Shown here: in pieces, positions 8,985 to 16,376 of the stretch | Numbering within the stretch: position 1 is the first letter of the stretch | Layout: the number at the start of each line of letters is the position of its first letter | From: Gordonia sp. OPL2 | GTDB taxonomy: Bacteria; Actinomycetota; Actinomycetes; Mycobacteriales; Mycobacteriaceae | Length of the DNA stretch: 64,000 nucleotides | Direction: 5' to 3' | NCBI RefSeq assembly: GCF_003797825.1 | Contig: NZ_RKME01000019.1 | Location: 1 to 64,000, forward strand | Position numbers and translations under genes: made by a program | The notes under the pieces: model-generated | What the model saw: only the letters and a program-made list of their open reading frames with translations | Told to the model about the DNA's origin: nothing | Databases searched by the model: none

Positions 8985-9269
8985 CTACTTGGCCTTCTCC
9001 AGCACCTCGACGAGGCGCCACCGCTTGGTGGCCGAGGTCGGGCGCGTCTCCATGAGCCGCACGCGATCGCCGATGCCGGCGGTCTCGTTCTCGTCGTGGG
9101 CCTTGACCTTGCTCGTGGTCCGGATGATCTTGCCGTAGAGCGGGTGGCTCTTACGATCTTCCAGCTCGACCACGATGGTCTTCTGCATCTTGTCGCTGAC
9201 CACGTAACCGATCCGCTCCTTGCGGTTGTTACGCGTCTCGGTCTGGGTCACGTTCTGGTCCTCACTCAT
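8985..9269 (-). CDS. rpsQ: 30S ribosomal protein S17
   Basis: A protein of 94 residues. S17 motifs GYVVSDKMQKTIVVELE and IGDRVRLMETRP are clear. It binds the 5' domain of 16S rRNA early in 30S assembly. Last gene of the S10 operon, overlapping rpmC by four bases. The N-terminal extension of about 15 residues before the conserved core is usual in actinobacteria. Confidence 0.97.
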   Translation of the reverse strand: MSEDQNVTQTETRNNRKERIGYVVSDKMQKTIVVELEDRKSHPLYGKIIRTTSKVKAHDENETAGIGDRVRLMETRPTSATKRWRLVEVLEKAK

Positions 9270-9499
9270 GCGTCATCACCGTCCGGTCCCGACGCCAGGC
9301 CCAGCTCACGCTCACGCATCACGGTGTAGATGCGCGCGATCTCGCGACGCACGGTCCTCAGACGGCGATTGTTGTCGAGCTGGCCGGTGGCCATCTGGAA
9401 ACGAAGGTTGAACAGCTCTTCCTTCGACTCTTTGAGGCGATCGACCAGATCGGTGTCGTTGAGCTCACGCAGCTCGTTGGCAGCAACTCCGAGTCCCAT
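9266..9499 (-). CDS. rpmC: 50S ribosomal protein L29
   Basis: A protein of 77 residues with the L29 core ELRELNDTDLVDRLKESKEE and LFNLRFQMATGQL. It lies near the peptide exit tunnel and the trigger-factor/SRP docking site on L23. It overlaps rplP by one base and rpsQ by four, so translation is coupled along the operon. Confidence 0.97.
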   Translation of the reverse strand: MGLGVAANELRELNDTDLVDRLKESKEELFNLRFQMATGQLDNNRRLRTVRREIARIYTVMRERELGLASGPDGDDA

Positions 9500-9915
9500 C
9501 AGAACTGCTCCTCTCTGGTCACGATCCGGGTCTTGATCGGGAGCTTGTGCTGCGCGCGGCGCAGGGCCTCGCGAGCGATCTCCTCATTGGGGTAGGTCAT
9601 CTCGAACAGCACACGGCCCGGCTTGACCGGCGCGACCCACCACTCCGGCGAACCCTTACCGGAACCCATGCGGGTCTCGGCAGGCTTCTTCGTCAGCGGA
9701 CGGTCCGGGAAGATGTTGATCCACACCTTGCCGCCACGCTTGATGTGCCGGTTGATGGCGATACGAGCGGACTCGATCTGACGGTTGGTGATGTACGCGC
9801 CTTCCAGAGCCTGGATGCCGTAGTCACCGAACGTCACCTTGGTGCCGCCCTTGGCCTGACCCTTCAGGCTGGGGTGATGCTGCTTGCGGTGCTTGACCCG
9901 ACGGGGGATCAACAT
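9499..9915 (-). CDS. rplP: 50S ribosomal protein L16
   Basis: A protein of 138 residues with L16 signatures MLIPRRVKHRKQHHPSLKG and RMGSGKGSPEWWVAPVKPG. It sits at the base of the central protuberance and helps to position tRNA in the A site. Length is normal for the family. The gene is three bases downstream of rpsC. Confidence 0.97.
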   Translation of the reverse strand: MLIPRRVKHRKQHHPSLKGQAKGGTKVTFGDYGIQALEGAYITNRQIESARIAINRHIKRGGKVWINIFPDRPLTKKPAETRMGSGKGSPEWWVAPVKPGRVLFEMTYPNEEIAREALRRAQHKLPIKTRIVTREEQF

Positions 9916-9918
9916 GGG

Positions 9919-10725
9919 CTAGCCCTCCTGCTTCTCGGCGCCCGCCGCTGCAGTCGCCTCGGCCGGAGCCTCCGCCGCGCGACCCGCGTCGGTGCTCGTG
10001 GCAGTGGTGCCCGAAGCACCGCTGCGGCGAGGCCGGCTCGGCCGGCGCGGACGACGGTCCTCGGTGGCCGGCGCAGCTGCACTGAGCTCACGCTTGCCGC
10101 CGACGATGTCGCCCTTGTAGATCCAGACCTTCACGCCGATGCGGCCGAAGGTGGTCTTGGCTTCGTAGAGTCCATAGTCGATGTCGGCGCGCAGCGTGTG
10201 CAGCGGCACCCGACCTTCGCGGTAGAACTCACTGCGGCTCATCTCTGCACCGCCCAGGCGACCCGAGCACTGGACCCGGATGCCCTTCACGTTCGGCTGA
10301 CGCATCGCCGACTGGATCGCCTTGCGCATCGCGCGGCGGAAGGCCACACGGTTGCTCAGCTGCTCGGCGACGCCCTGGGCCACGAGCTGGGCCTCGGACT
10401 CCGCGTTCTTCACCTCGAGGATGTTCAGCTGCACCTGCTTACCGGTCAGCTTCTCCAGGTCGCCACGAATCCGGTCGGCCTCGGCGCCGCGGCGACCGAT
10501 GACGATGCCCGGACGGGCGGTGTGGATGTCGACGCGGACCCGATCACGGGTGCGCTCGATCTCCACCTTGGCGATGCCGGCGCGCTCGAGTCCCGTGGAC
10601 AGGAGCTTGCGGATGGCGACATCCTCTTTCACGTACTCCGCATACTGCTTGTCGGCGTACCACCGCGAACTCCAGTCCGTGGTGATGCCCAGACGGAAGC
10701 CGTGCGGGTTGATTTTCTGACCCAC
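9919..10725 (-). CDS. rpsC: 30S ribosomal protein S3
   Basis: A protein of 268 residues. It starts MGQKINPHGFRLGIT, has a KH domain with PGIVIGRRGAEADRIR, and ends its conserved part with WIYKGDIVGGKRE. After that comes a low-complexity tail of about 45 residues rich in Ala, Arg, Glu and Pro, a feature of mycobacterial-type S3 proteins that makes it longer than the E. coli protein. It forms part of the mRNA entry channel. The start overlaps the rplV stop by one base. Confidence 0.97.
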   Translation of the reverse strand: MGQKINPHGFRLGITTDWSSRWYADKQYAEYVKEDVAIRKLLSTGLERAGIAKVEIERTRDRVRVDIHTARPGIVIGRRGAEADRIRGDLEKLTGKQVQLNILEVKNAESEAQLVAQGVAEQLSNRVAFRRAMRKAIQSAMRQPNVKGIRVQCSGRLGGAEMSRSEFYREGRVPLHTLRADIDYGLYEAKTTFGRIGVKVWIYKGDIVGGKRELSAAAPATEDRRPRRPSRPRRSGASGTTATSTDAGRAAEAPAEATAAAGAEKQEG

Positions 10726-11135
10726 TACTGGGCTCCCTTCTTCGGCTGACGCGACCGGCCGCGGCCGGCGGTGGCCTTCTCGGGAAGGCTCTCGACGACG
10801 ACGGTGATGTGGCTGGTGCGCTTGCGGATGCGGAACGCACGACCCTGTGCACGCGGCTGGAACCGCTTGAGCGTGGGGCCCTCGTCGGCGAACGCGGTGG
10901 CGACGACCAGGCTCCGGCGATCCAGATCCAGGTTGTTCTCCGCATTCGCGACGGCGCTGGCGAGCACCTTGTAGACCGGCTCGGACGCCGACTGCGGGGC
11001 GAACCGCAGGATGTCCAGAGCCTCGTCCACGTTCTTGCCGCGGATCAGGTCGATCACACGACGTGCCTTCATCGGCGTGACACGCACGAAGCGAGCCGTC
11101 GCCTTGGCGGTCGGATTCTCAGTCTTCGTTGTCAT
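10725..11135 (-). CDS. rplV: 50S ribosomal protein L22
   Basis: A protein of 136 residues with RFVRVTPMKARRVIDLIRGK near the N-terminus and RAQGRAFRIRKRTSHITVVV near the end, the hairpin that lines the exit tunnel. A basic tail of about 15 residues follows. It overlaps rpsS and rpsC by one base each. Confidence 0.97.
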   Translation of the reverse strand: MTTKTENPTAKATARFVRVTPMKARRVIDLIRGKNVDEALDILRFAPQSASEPVYKVLASAVANAENNLDLDRRSLVVATAFADEGPTLKRFQPRAQGRAFRIRKRTSHITVVVESLPEKATAGRGRSRQPKKGAQ

Positions 11136-11416
11136 TACCGGCGCTTCGCTTTCCGGTCATCCTTGATGTGACCCTTGAAGGTACGGGTGGGGGCGAACTC
11201 GCCCAGCTTGTGCCCGACCATGTTGTCCGAGATGAACACCGGGACGTGCTTGCGACCGTCGTGGACGGCGAAGGTGTGTCCGATGAAGTCCGGGATGATG
11301 GTCGAACGGCGCGACCAGGTCTTGATGACCTGCTTGGTGCCCTTCTCGTTCTGGGTGTCCACCTTCGCAAGGAGGTGGTCGTCGACGAACGGGCCCTTCT
11401 TGAGGCTGCGTGGCAT
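11135..11416 (-). CDS. rpsS: 30S ribosomal protein S19
   Basis: A protein of 93 residues beginning MPRSLKKGPFVDDHLL and containing IGHTFAVHDGRKHVPVFI, the standard S19 motifs. It lies in the 30S head and contacts the central protuberance of the 50S. Length is normal. Confidence 0.97.
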   Translation of the reverse strand: MPRSLKKGPFVDDHLLAKVDTQNEKGTKQVIKTWSRRSTIIPDFIGHTFAVHDGRKHVPVFISDNMVGHKLGEFAPTRTFKGHIKDDRKAKRR

Positions 11417-11434
11417 TCTCTTACTCCCTCCTGC

Positions 11435-12271
11435 TTATCGCTTGTTCTTGCCGGTACGACGGCGGCGGACGATGAGCTTGTCGCTCGCCTTGTTCTTGCG
11501 GGTGCGGCCTTCCGGCTGACCCCACGGGCTGACCGGGTGGCGACCACCCGAGGTCTTGCCCTCGCCACCACCGTGCGGGTGGTCGACCGGGTTCATCACG
11601 ACACCGCGGACGGTCGGGCGCTTGCCCTTCCAGCGCATACGGCCGGCCTTGCCCCAGTTGATGTTCGACTGCTCGGCGTTGCCGACCTCGCCGACGGTGG
11701 CGCGGCAGCGCACGTCGACGCGACGGATCTCGCCGGAGGGCATACGCAGGGTGGCGTAGGTGCCCTCCTTGCCCAGCAGCTGGATCGAGGCACCGGCGCT
11801 GCGGGCCATCTTGGCCCCGCCGCCCGGACGCAGCTCGACGGCGTGCACCTGGGTACCGGTCGGGATGTTGCGCAGCGGCAGGTTGTTACCCGGCTTGATG
11901 TCGGCGCCCGAGCCGCTCTCCACCACGTCACCCTGGTTCAGACCGCGGGGGGCGATGATGTAGCGCTTCTCGCCGTCCACGTAGTGCAGCAACGCGATCC
12001 GCGCGGTGCGGTTCGGGTCGTACTCGATGTGGGCGACCTTCGCGTTGATCCCGTCCTTGTCGTTGCGACGGAAGTCGATGACGCGGTAGGCACGCTTGTG
12101 ACCGCCACCCTTGTGACGGGTGGTGATGCGTCCGTGTGCGTTTCGTCCGCCGCGACCGTGCAGCGGGCGAACCAGCGACTTCTCCGGATGGTCGCGGGTG
12201 ACCTCGGCGAAATCCGCGCCGCTGGATCCGCGACGACCCGGGGTCGTCGGCTTGTACTTACGAATAGCCAT
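11435..12271 (-). CDS. rplB: 50S ribosomal protein L2
   Basis: A protein of 278 residues. It contains GRITTRHKGGGHKRAYR and the invariant peptidyl-transferase-proximal motif VMNPVDHPHGGGEG near residue 225-238, including the conserved His. It is required for subunit joining and peptidyl transfer. Normal length; the basic tail GKNKR is typical. Confidence 0.98.
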   Translation of the reverse strand: MAIRKYKPTTPGRRGSSGADFAEVTRDHPEKSLVRPLHGRGGRNAHGRITTRHKGGGHKRAYRVIDFRRNDKDGINAKVAHIEYDPNRTARIALLHYVDGEKRYIIAPRGLNQGDVVESGSGADIKPGNNLPLRNIPTGTQVHAVELRPGGGAKMARSAGASIQLLGKEGTYATLRMPSGEIRRVDVRCRATVGEVGNAEQSNINWGKAGRMRWKGKRPTVRGVVMNPVDHPHGGGEGKTSGGRHPVSPWGQPEGRTRKNKASDKLIVRRRRTGKNKR

Positions 12272-12301
12272 GTCTCTAGTCCCTCAGTTCCCGAGTCCCG
12301 G

Positions 12302-12607
12302 TCAGCCGACCGGTCCTCCGAAGATCTCGATGGGCTTGCTGCCGTCGGCCAGCGTCACGATCGCGCGCTTGGTGTCCTTGCGCTTGCCGTAGCCGAAGCG
12401 GGTCCGCTTGCGCTTGCCCTGCCGATTGGCGGTGTTGACGCTGGTGACCGTGACGTCGAAGATCTGCTCGACCGCGATCTTGATCTGGGTCTTGTTCGAG
12501 TCCGGGTGCACCAGGAAGGTGTACACGTTGTCCTCGATCAGTCCGTAGGACTTCTCGGAGATCACCGGCGCCAGGATGATGTCGCGCGGGTCAGCCTGCG
12601 TAGCCAT
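12302..12607 (-). CDS. rplW: 50S ribosomal protein L23
   Basis: A protein of 101 residues with DIILAPVISEKSYGLIEDN and FLVHPDSNKTQIKIAVEQIF, followed by the loop NTANRQGKRKRTRFGYGKRKD. It surrounds the tunnel exit and is the docking site for trigger factor and SRP. It starts two bases after the rplD stop. Confidence 0.97.
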   Translation of the reverse strand: MATQADPRDIILAPVISEKSYGLIEDNVYTFLVHPDSNKTQIKIAVEQIFDVTVTSVNTANRQGKRKRTRFGYGKRKDTKRAIVTLADGSKPIEIFGGPVG

Positions 12608-12609
12608 GC

Positions 12610-13302
12610 TCAGGCCTCCTCTCGGTCATTGGCGACGGGAGACTTCGTCTCGGTCGCTGCGTTCTGCTCGATGAACGCGTTGAGCGTCTCGACGCTGAAC
12701 ACCACCTCGTCCGAATCCAGGACGTCGTAGGTGTTGAGCTGATCCGGCGCGATCGGCAGGACGTTCTGCAGGTTCGCGACGCTCTTCCATGCGGTCTCGT
12801 CCTCACGGCCGAGAACCACCAGGAACTTGCGACGGTCACTCAGCGCTTCGAGGAACAGGCGAGCCGACTTGGTCGACGGGGTCTGTCCCGCAACCAGTTC
12901 GGTGATCACGTGAATCCGCTCGTTGCGCGCCCGGTCGGAGAGGGCACCGCGCAGGGCAGCGGCCTTCATCTTCTTGGGGGTGCGCTGGCTGTAGTCGCGC
13001 GGCTGCGGGCCGTGGACGGTGCCACCGCCGGCGAACTGCGGTGCGCGGGTCGAACCCTGACGGGCGCGACCGGTGCCCTTCTGCCGGTACGGCTTGGCGC
13101 CGCCACCGCTGACCTGTCCGCGGGTCTTCGTCGCGTGGGTGCCCTGGCGACCCGCGGCCTGCTGGGCCACGACCACCTGGTGCATCAGCGCGATGTTGGC
13201 CGGTGCGTCGAACAGTTCGGCGGGAAGATCGACGGTGCCGTCGGTCTTGCCGTCGGCCGTCTTCACGTCCAGCGTCAGTTTCGTTGTCGTTTCGGTGCTC
13301 AC
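12610..13302 (-). CDS. rplD: 50S ribosomal protein L4
   Basis: A protein of 230 residues with the tunnel loop region RQGTHATKTRGQVSGGGAKP and KGTGRARQGSTRAPQFAGGG. In E. coli L4 also represses its own operon through the S10 leader; whether that occurs here is unknown. The gene overlaps rplC by four bases. Confidence 0.97.
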   Translation of the reverse strand: MSTETTTKLTLDVKTADGKTDGTVDLPAELFDAPANIALMHQVVVAQQAAGRQGTHATKTRGQVSGGGAKPYRQKGTGRARQGSTRAPQFAGGGTVHGPQPRDYSQRTPKKMKAAALRGALSDRARNERIHVITELVAGQTPSTKSARLFLEALSDRRKFLVVLGREDETAWKSVANLQNVLPIAPDQLNTYDVLDSDEVVFSVETLNAFIEQNAATETKSPVANDREEA

Positions 13303-13958
13303 TTGGTCGCACCACCCTTCACTGCGTCGCGGATCACCACGATGCCGCCCTTGCGGCCGGGGATCGCGCCCTTGATCAACAGCAGACCGGCTTCGGCATC
13401 CACCTTGTGCACGGTCAGGTTCTGCGTGGTCACGGTGTCGTTGCCCATCCGGCCCGCCATCCGCATGCCCTTGAACACGCGACCCGGGGTGGCGCAGCCA
13501 CCGATCGAGCCGGGTGCGCGGTGCACGCGGTGCGCGCCGTGGCTGGCACCCAGACCGGAGAAGCCGTGGCGCTTCATCACGCCGGCAAATCCCTTGCCCT
13601 TGGAGGTACCGGTCACATCGACCTTGGTGCCGTCCGCGAAGATCTCCGCGGTCAGCTCCTGGCCGATCTCGAGCTCCGAGACATCCGCGACGCGGATCTC
13701 GGCGAGGTGGCGACGCGGGGTGACCCCGGCCTTGGCGTACTGCCCGGCGACCGGCTTGGTGACCTTGCGCGGGTCGATGGCGCCGTAGGCGACCTGGACG
13801 GCGGTGTAGCCGTCGCGGTCCGCGGTACGGAGCTGCGTGATGACGTTCGGCCCGGCCTGGATGACCGTCACCGGGACGACACGGTTGTTCTCGTCGAACA
13901 CCTGGGTCATGCCGAGCTTGGTGCCCAGGATGCCCTTGGTGGAACTCTGGTTACTCAT
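13299..13958 (-). CDS. rplC: 50S ribosomal protein L3
   Basis: A protein of 219 residues with GILGTKLGMTQVFDENNRVV and GFAGVMKRHGFSGLGASHG, the loop that reaches the peptidyl transferase centre. One of the first proteins to assemble on 23S rRNA. It starts with ATG 17 bases after rpsJ. Confidence 0.97.
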   Translation of the reverse strand: MSNQSSTKGILGTKLGMTQVFDENNRVVPVTVIQAGPNVITQLRTADRDGYTAVQVAYGAIDPRKVTKPVAGQYAKAGVTPRRHLAEIRVADVSELEIGQELTAEIFADGTKVDVTGTSKGKGFAGVMKRHGFSGLGASHGAHRVHRAPGSIGGCATPGRVFKGMRMAGRMGNDTVTTQNLTVHKVDAEAGLLLIKGAIPGRKGGIVVIRDAVKGGATK

Positions 13959-13975
13959 TTTTTCTCGCCCCCCGC

Positions 13976-14281
13976 CTACTGGATGTTGACGTCGACGCTG
14001 GCCGGCAGATCGATGCGCATGAGCGCATCGACCGTCTTCGGCGTCGGGTCGAGGATGTCGATGAGTCGTTTGTGAGTGCGCATCTCGAAGTGTTCGCGGC
14101 TGTCCTTGTACTTGTGCGGCGAACGGATGACGCAGTAGACGTTCTTCTCGGTGGGCAACGGCACCGGGCCGACCACGCGTGCCCCGGTACGGGTCACGGT
14201 CTCCACGATCTTGCGCGCCGAAGCGTCGATCGCCTCGTGGTCATAGGCCTTGAGCCTGATGCGGATCTTCTGTCCCGCCAC
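13976..14281 (-). CDS. rpsJ: 30S ribosomal protein S10
   Basis: A protein of 101 residues starting at GTG 14281, giving VAGQKIRIRLKAYDHEAID, the exact start and length of mycobacterial S10. The open frame extends further upstream but carries no S10 homology there. The GTG is preceded by GGAAGAGGA, a good ribosome binding site. S10 also acts as NusE in antitermination. It is the first gene of the S10 operon. Confidence 0.97.
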   Translation of the reverse strand: MAGQKIRIRLKAYDHEAIDASARKIVETVTRTGARVVGPVPLPTEKNVYCVIRSPHKYKDSREHFEMRTHKRLIDILDPTPKTVDALMRIDLPASVDVNIQ

Positions 14282-14807
14282 GCTGTGTCCTCTTCCGTCA
14301 GTTGTTCTCGACAGACGAACACCGCGTGACCGTTGCACCCCGCGAACGGGGCCGACTCGACGCCGGCGGGCACATGACCACCCGTGTGAGATTCGGGGAT
14401 CGACGCTGTTCATCTATCGTTGTACGTTGGCTCGTCTCTCGAACGAGCCTGGTTGCTCCGGCACCCGCGGTCGGGCGTGTCGTGTCCGTGCCCCTGATTC
14501 GGCGCACGCGTTACACGCCCTGGCCCGGAATCCGGGGCCTGGGAGTCATTCACCTGAACGAGGTCGCGGTGTCCCACACATGCAGGAGCGTGCGTTCCCC
14601 GGTCAAGGCAACCCGACAAGTATGCACCAGGTCGGGGTCACTATTCAAATCCGGGCTGGTGGGACCATCCGCAGTCGGACGGACGACCCGCGAATCGCGT
14701 GATGGCCGTGGGCGAATCGGCCACCGGTCGCGGACAGGTTTTGTACCCTCGTGACGCGCCACACGCACCTCATCGGGGGGTTCGACCATTCAAGGGAGAT
14801 CGGGGAC
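14282..14807. other. Divergent intergenic region between rpsJ and glycosyltransferase gene
   Basis: About 525 bases without a supported gene. It holds the long leader and promoter of the S10 operon on the minus strand and the promoter of the glycosyltransferase on the plus strand. Overlapping open frames here on both strands have no recognisable protein homology. Confidence 0.6.
14619..14648 (-). promoter_or_regulatory. Candidate SigA promoter of the S10 operon
   Basis: Read on the minus strand, TTGAAT (-35, 14643-14648) and CATACT (-10, 14619-14624) are separated by 18 bases, each matching the consensus at four of six positions. Transcription from here would give a leader of about 330 bases before rpsJ. 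The match is moderate and other start points are possible. Confidence 0.35.
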
Positions 14808-15671
14808 ATGAGCACACTGGCCGTCGTCGTGCCCGCGTACGACGAGGAACTCACCATCGCGGACTGCCTCGACGACCTGCTGGCCCAGTCCAGACCGTTC
14901 GACGAGATCATCGTCGTCGACAACGGCAGTTCCGACCGCACGGGCGACATCGTGGACAAGTACTCGATCGAGCATCCGAGAGTGCGCCGGGTCGTCGAAC
15001 CCACGCCGGGTGTGGCCAATGCCCTGCGTCGCGGCATCGAGTCGGCAACCTCGGACCTCGTCGCGAGGACCGACGCCGACAGCAGGGTCGGACCGGGTTG
15101 GGCGCGGGAGGTCGAGGACTTCCTCGACAGCGACGACGGCCGGGACTATTCGGCGGTGACCGGACCGGTGTTCATCCACGACGGCCCCTCCTACGACTTC
15201 ACCCGGCGCATGGCCATGCGGTCACTGGGCCGCCTCGCGGAGGGCTCCGAGGTGCGAAGTCTGTTCGGCCCCAACTTCGCCGTCCGCAGGTCGGCGTGGG
15301 ACGCGGTCGCCGACAGCGTCCAGACCCGACAGGACATCTGGGAGGACCTCGATCTGAGCATCGCGTTCCTCGACGCGGGACACCGTATGTACTTCCAGCC
15401 GACGATGACCGTGGACACCTCGTGCCGGCAGTTGCGCCACTCCCCTCTGGGCAACCGCCAGTACATCCTCGGCGGCATCCGCACGATGCGGGGCCGCGGC
15501 GACGAGACCCGGACCCGGCAGATGTATGTGGATCTGCCGTTCCGCGTCATCGCCTTCACGGTGATGTGGCTGTACTTCCGGCCATGGGACCAGGCGGCAG
15601 GCAACTGGCGAGTCCATCGTCTGCTGATCCCGCTGCGCCGACGACGGCCGCTCGCGACGACCCGCCGCTGA
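14808..15671 (+). CDS. Family 2 glycosyltransferase
   Basis: A protein of 287 residues. The GT-A fold is shown by LAVVVPAYDEELTIADCLDD at the N-terminus, IIVVDNGSSDRT, the metal-binding ARTDADS (DxD) and the later acceptor-site motif QDIWEDLDLS. It should transfer a sugar from a nucleotide donor to a lipid or saccharide at the inner membrane face; donor and acceptor are unknown. A hydrophobic stretch near residue 245 could attach it to the membrane. ATG at 14808 was chosen because AGGGAG lies at a suitable distance upstream; the frame is open further upstream without homology. It is divergent from rpsJ. Confidence 0.85.
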   Translation: MSTLAVVVPAYDEELTIADCLDDLLAQSRPFDEIIVVDNGSSDRTGDIVDKYSIEHPRVRRVVEPTPGVANALRRGIESATSDLVARTDADSRVGPGWAREVEDFLDSDDGRDYSAVTGPVFIHDGPSYDFTRRMAMRSLGRLAEGSEVRSLFGPNFAVRRSAWDAVADSVQTRQDIWEDLDLSIAFLDAGHRMYFQPTMTVDTSCRQLRHSPLGNRQYILGGIRTMRGRGDETRTRQMYVDLPFRVIAFTVMWLYFRPWDQAAGNWRVHRLLIPLRRRRPLATTRR

Positions 15672-15746
15672 CCCGACGGTTCGCCCACACCACTTGGGGC
15701 CGAGGACCCGCGCACCGGAACTTACCGCGGAGTAATATCGGGGACC

Positions 15747-16235
15747 ATGAGTGAGACCTCGTCGGCGAGCCCGACCTACGCCCTGCGCCGCAGACTGCCC
15801 GACAACATCGTCGGCCACGCCCTGTTCTCCCTGGGCATGGTCGCCCGCGTCCCCTACTTCGGCACGGTGCTGCCGATGGTGAACGAGATGCGCCCGGGAT
15901 TCTGCCGCGTCACCGGCCCCAACTGGTTCGGGGTCCACAATCACCTCGGCACCTTCCACGCCATCGCCGCCTGCAATCTCGCGGAGGCGGCGATGGGCAT
16001 GTTGATGGAGGCGACGACACCGTCGACGCACCGGTGGATCCCCAAGGCGATGCACACGCAGTACCTGACCAAGGCCACCACTCGTCTCACCGCCGAGGCC
16101 GAACTCGTCGCGGCGGTGGACTTCGCCGACATCACCGAGGGCACCGATGTCGTCGTCGGAGTACGCATCCTCGACACCACCGGGACCGAGGTCGTGCACT
16201 GCGACATCACCACCTGGGTGACTCCCCGGTCCTGA
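15747..16235 (+). CDS. Hotdog-fold domain protein (DUF4442)
   Basis: A protein of 162 residues. GVHNHLGTFHAIAACNLAEA and the C-terminal strand pattern match the DUF4442 group of hotdog-fold proteins, relatives of acyl-CoA thioesterases such as PaaI. A role in acyl-CoA hydrolysis is an inference from the fold. It lies 75 bases downstream of the glycosyltransferase on the same strand and may be co-transcribed with it. Its stop codon falls within a short tandem repeat. Confidence 0.75.
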   Translation: MSETSSASPTYALRRRLPDNIVGHALFSLGMVARVPYFGTVLPMVNEMRPGFCRVTGPNWFGVHNHLGTFHAIAACNLAEAAMGMLMEATTPSTHRWIPKAMHTQYLTKATTRLTAEAELVAAVDFADITEGTDVVVGVRILDTTGTEVVHCDITTWVTPRS

Positions 16236-16278
16236 CACCCCGTCCTGACATCCCGGTCCTGACATCCGGGTCCTGCCA
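16228..16278. repeat. Short tandem repeat, about 14-bp period, overlapping a stop codon
   Basis: GTCCTGACA or a close variant recurs at 16229, 16242, 16256 and 16270, giving a period of 13-14 bases. The stop codon of the hotdog-fold gene lies in the first unit. No function is known. Confidence 0.7.
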
Positions 16279-16364
16279 ACCTGCCTTCCGGCGACCGGCA
16301 CCGTCGGCCTCCGCCGCCCGCTCTCGGCGGCAGCGCTCGTCCTGCCGCAGCGGCCGATTGCTCC

Positions 16365-16376
16365 TAGGCTTAGACG
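16365..16376 (+). promoter_or_regulatory. Candidate -10 element for a leaderless mRNA
   Basis: TAGGCT (16365-16370) fits the TANNNT -10 pattern and lies exactly six bases before the ATG at 16377. That spacing would place the transcript start at the ATG itself. No ribosome binding site is visible, which supports a leaderless mRNA for the ligase operon. Confidence 0.45.

Noticed and set aside
9547..12730. Long plus-strand open frames opposite the S10 operon
   Set aside because: They overlap well-defined ribosomal protein genes on the other strand throughout and match no family.
14282..14807. Small genes in the rpsJ-glycosyltransferase gap
   Set aside because: Several overlapping frames on both strands, none with a convincing ribosome binding site or recognisable protein features.
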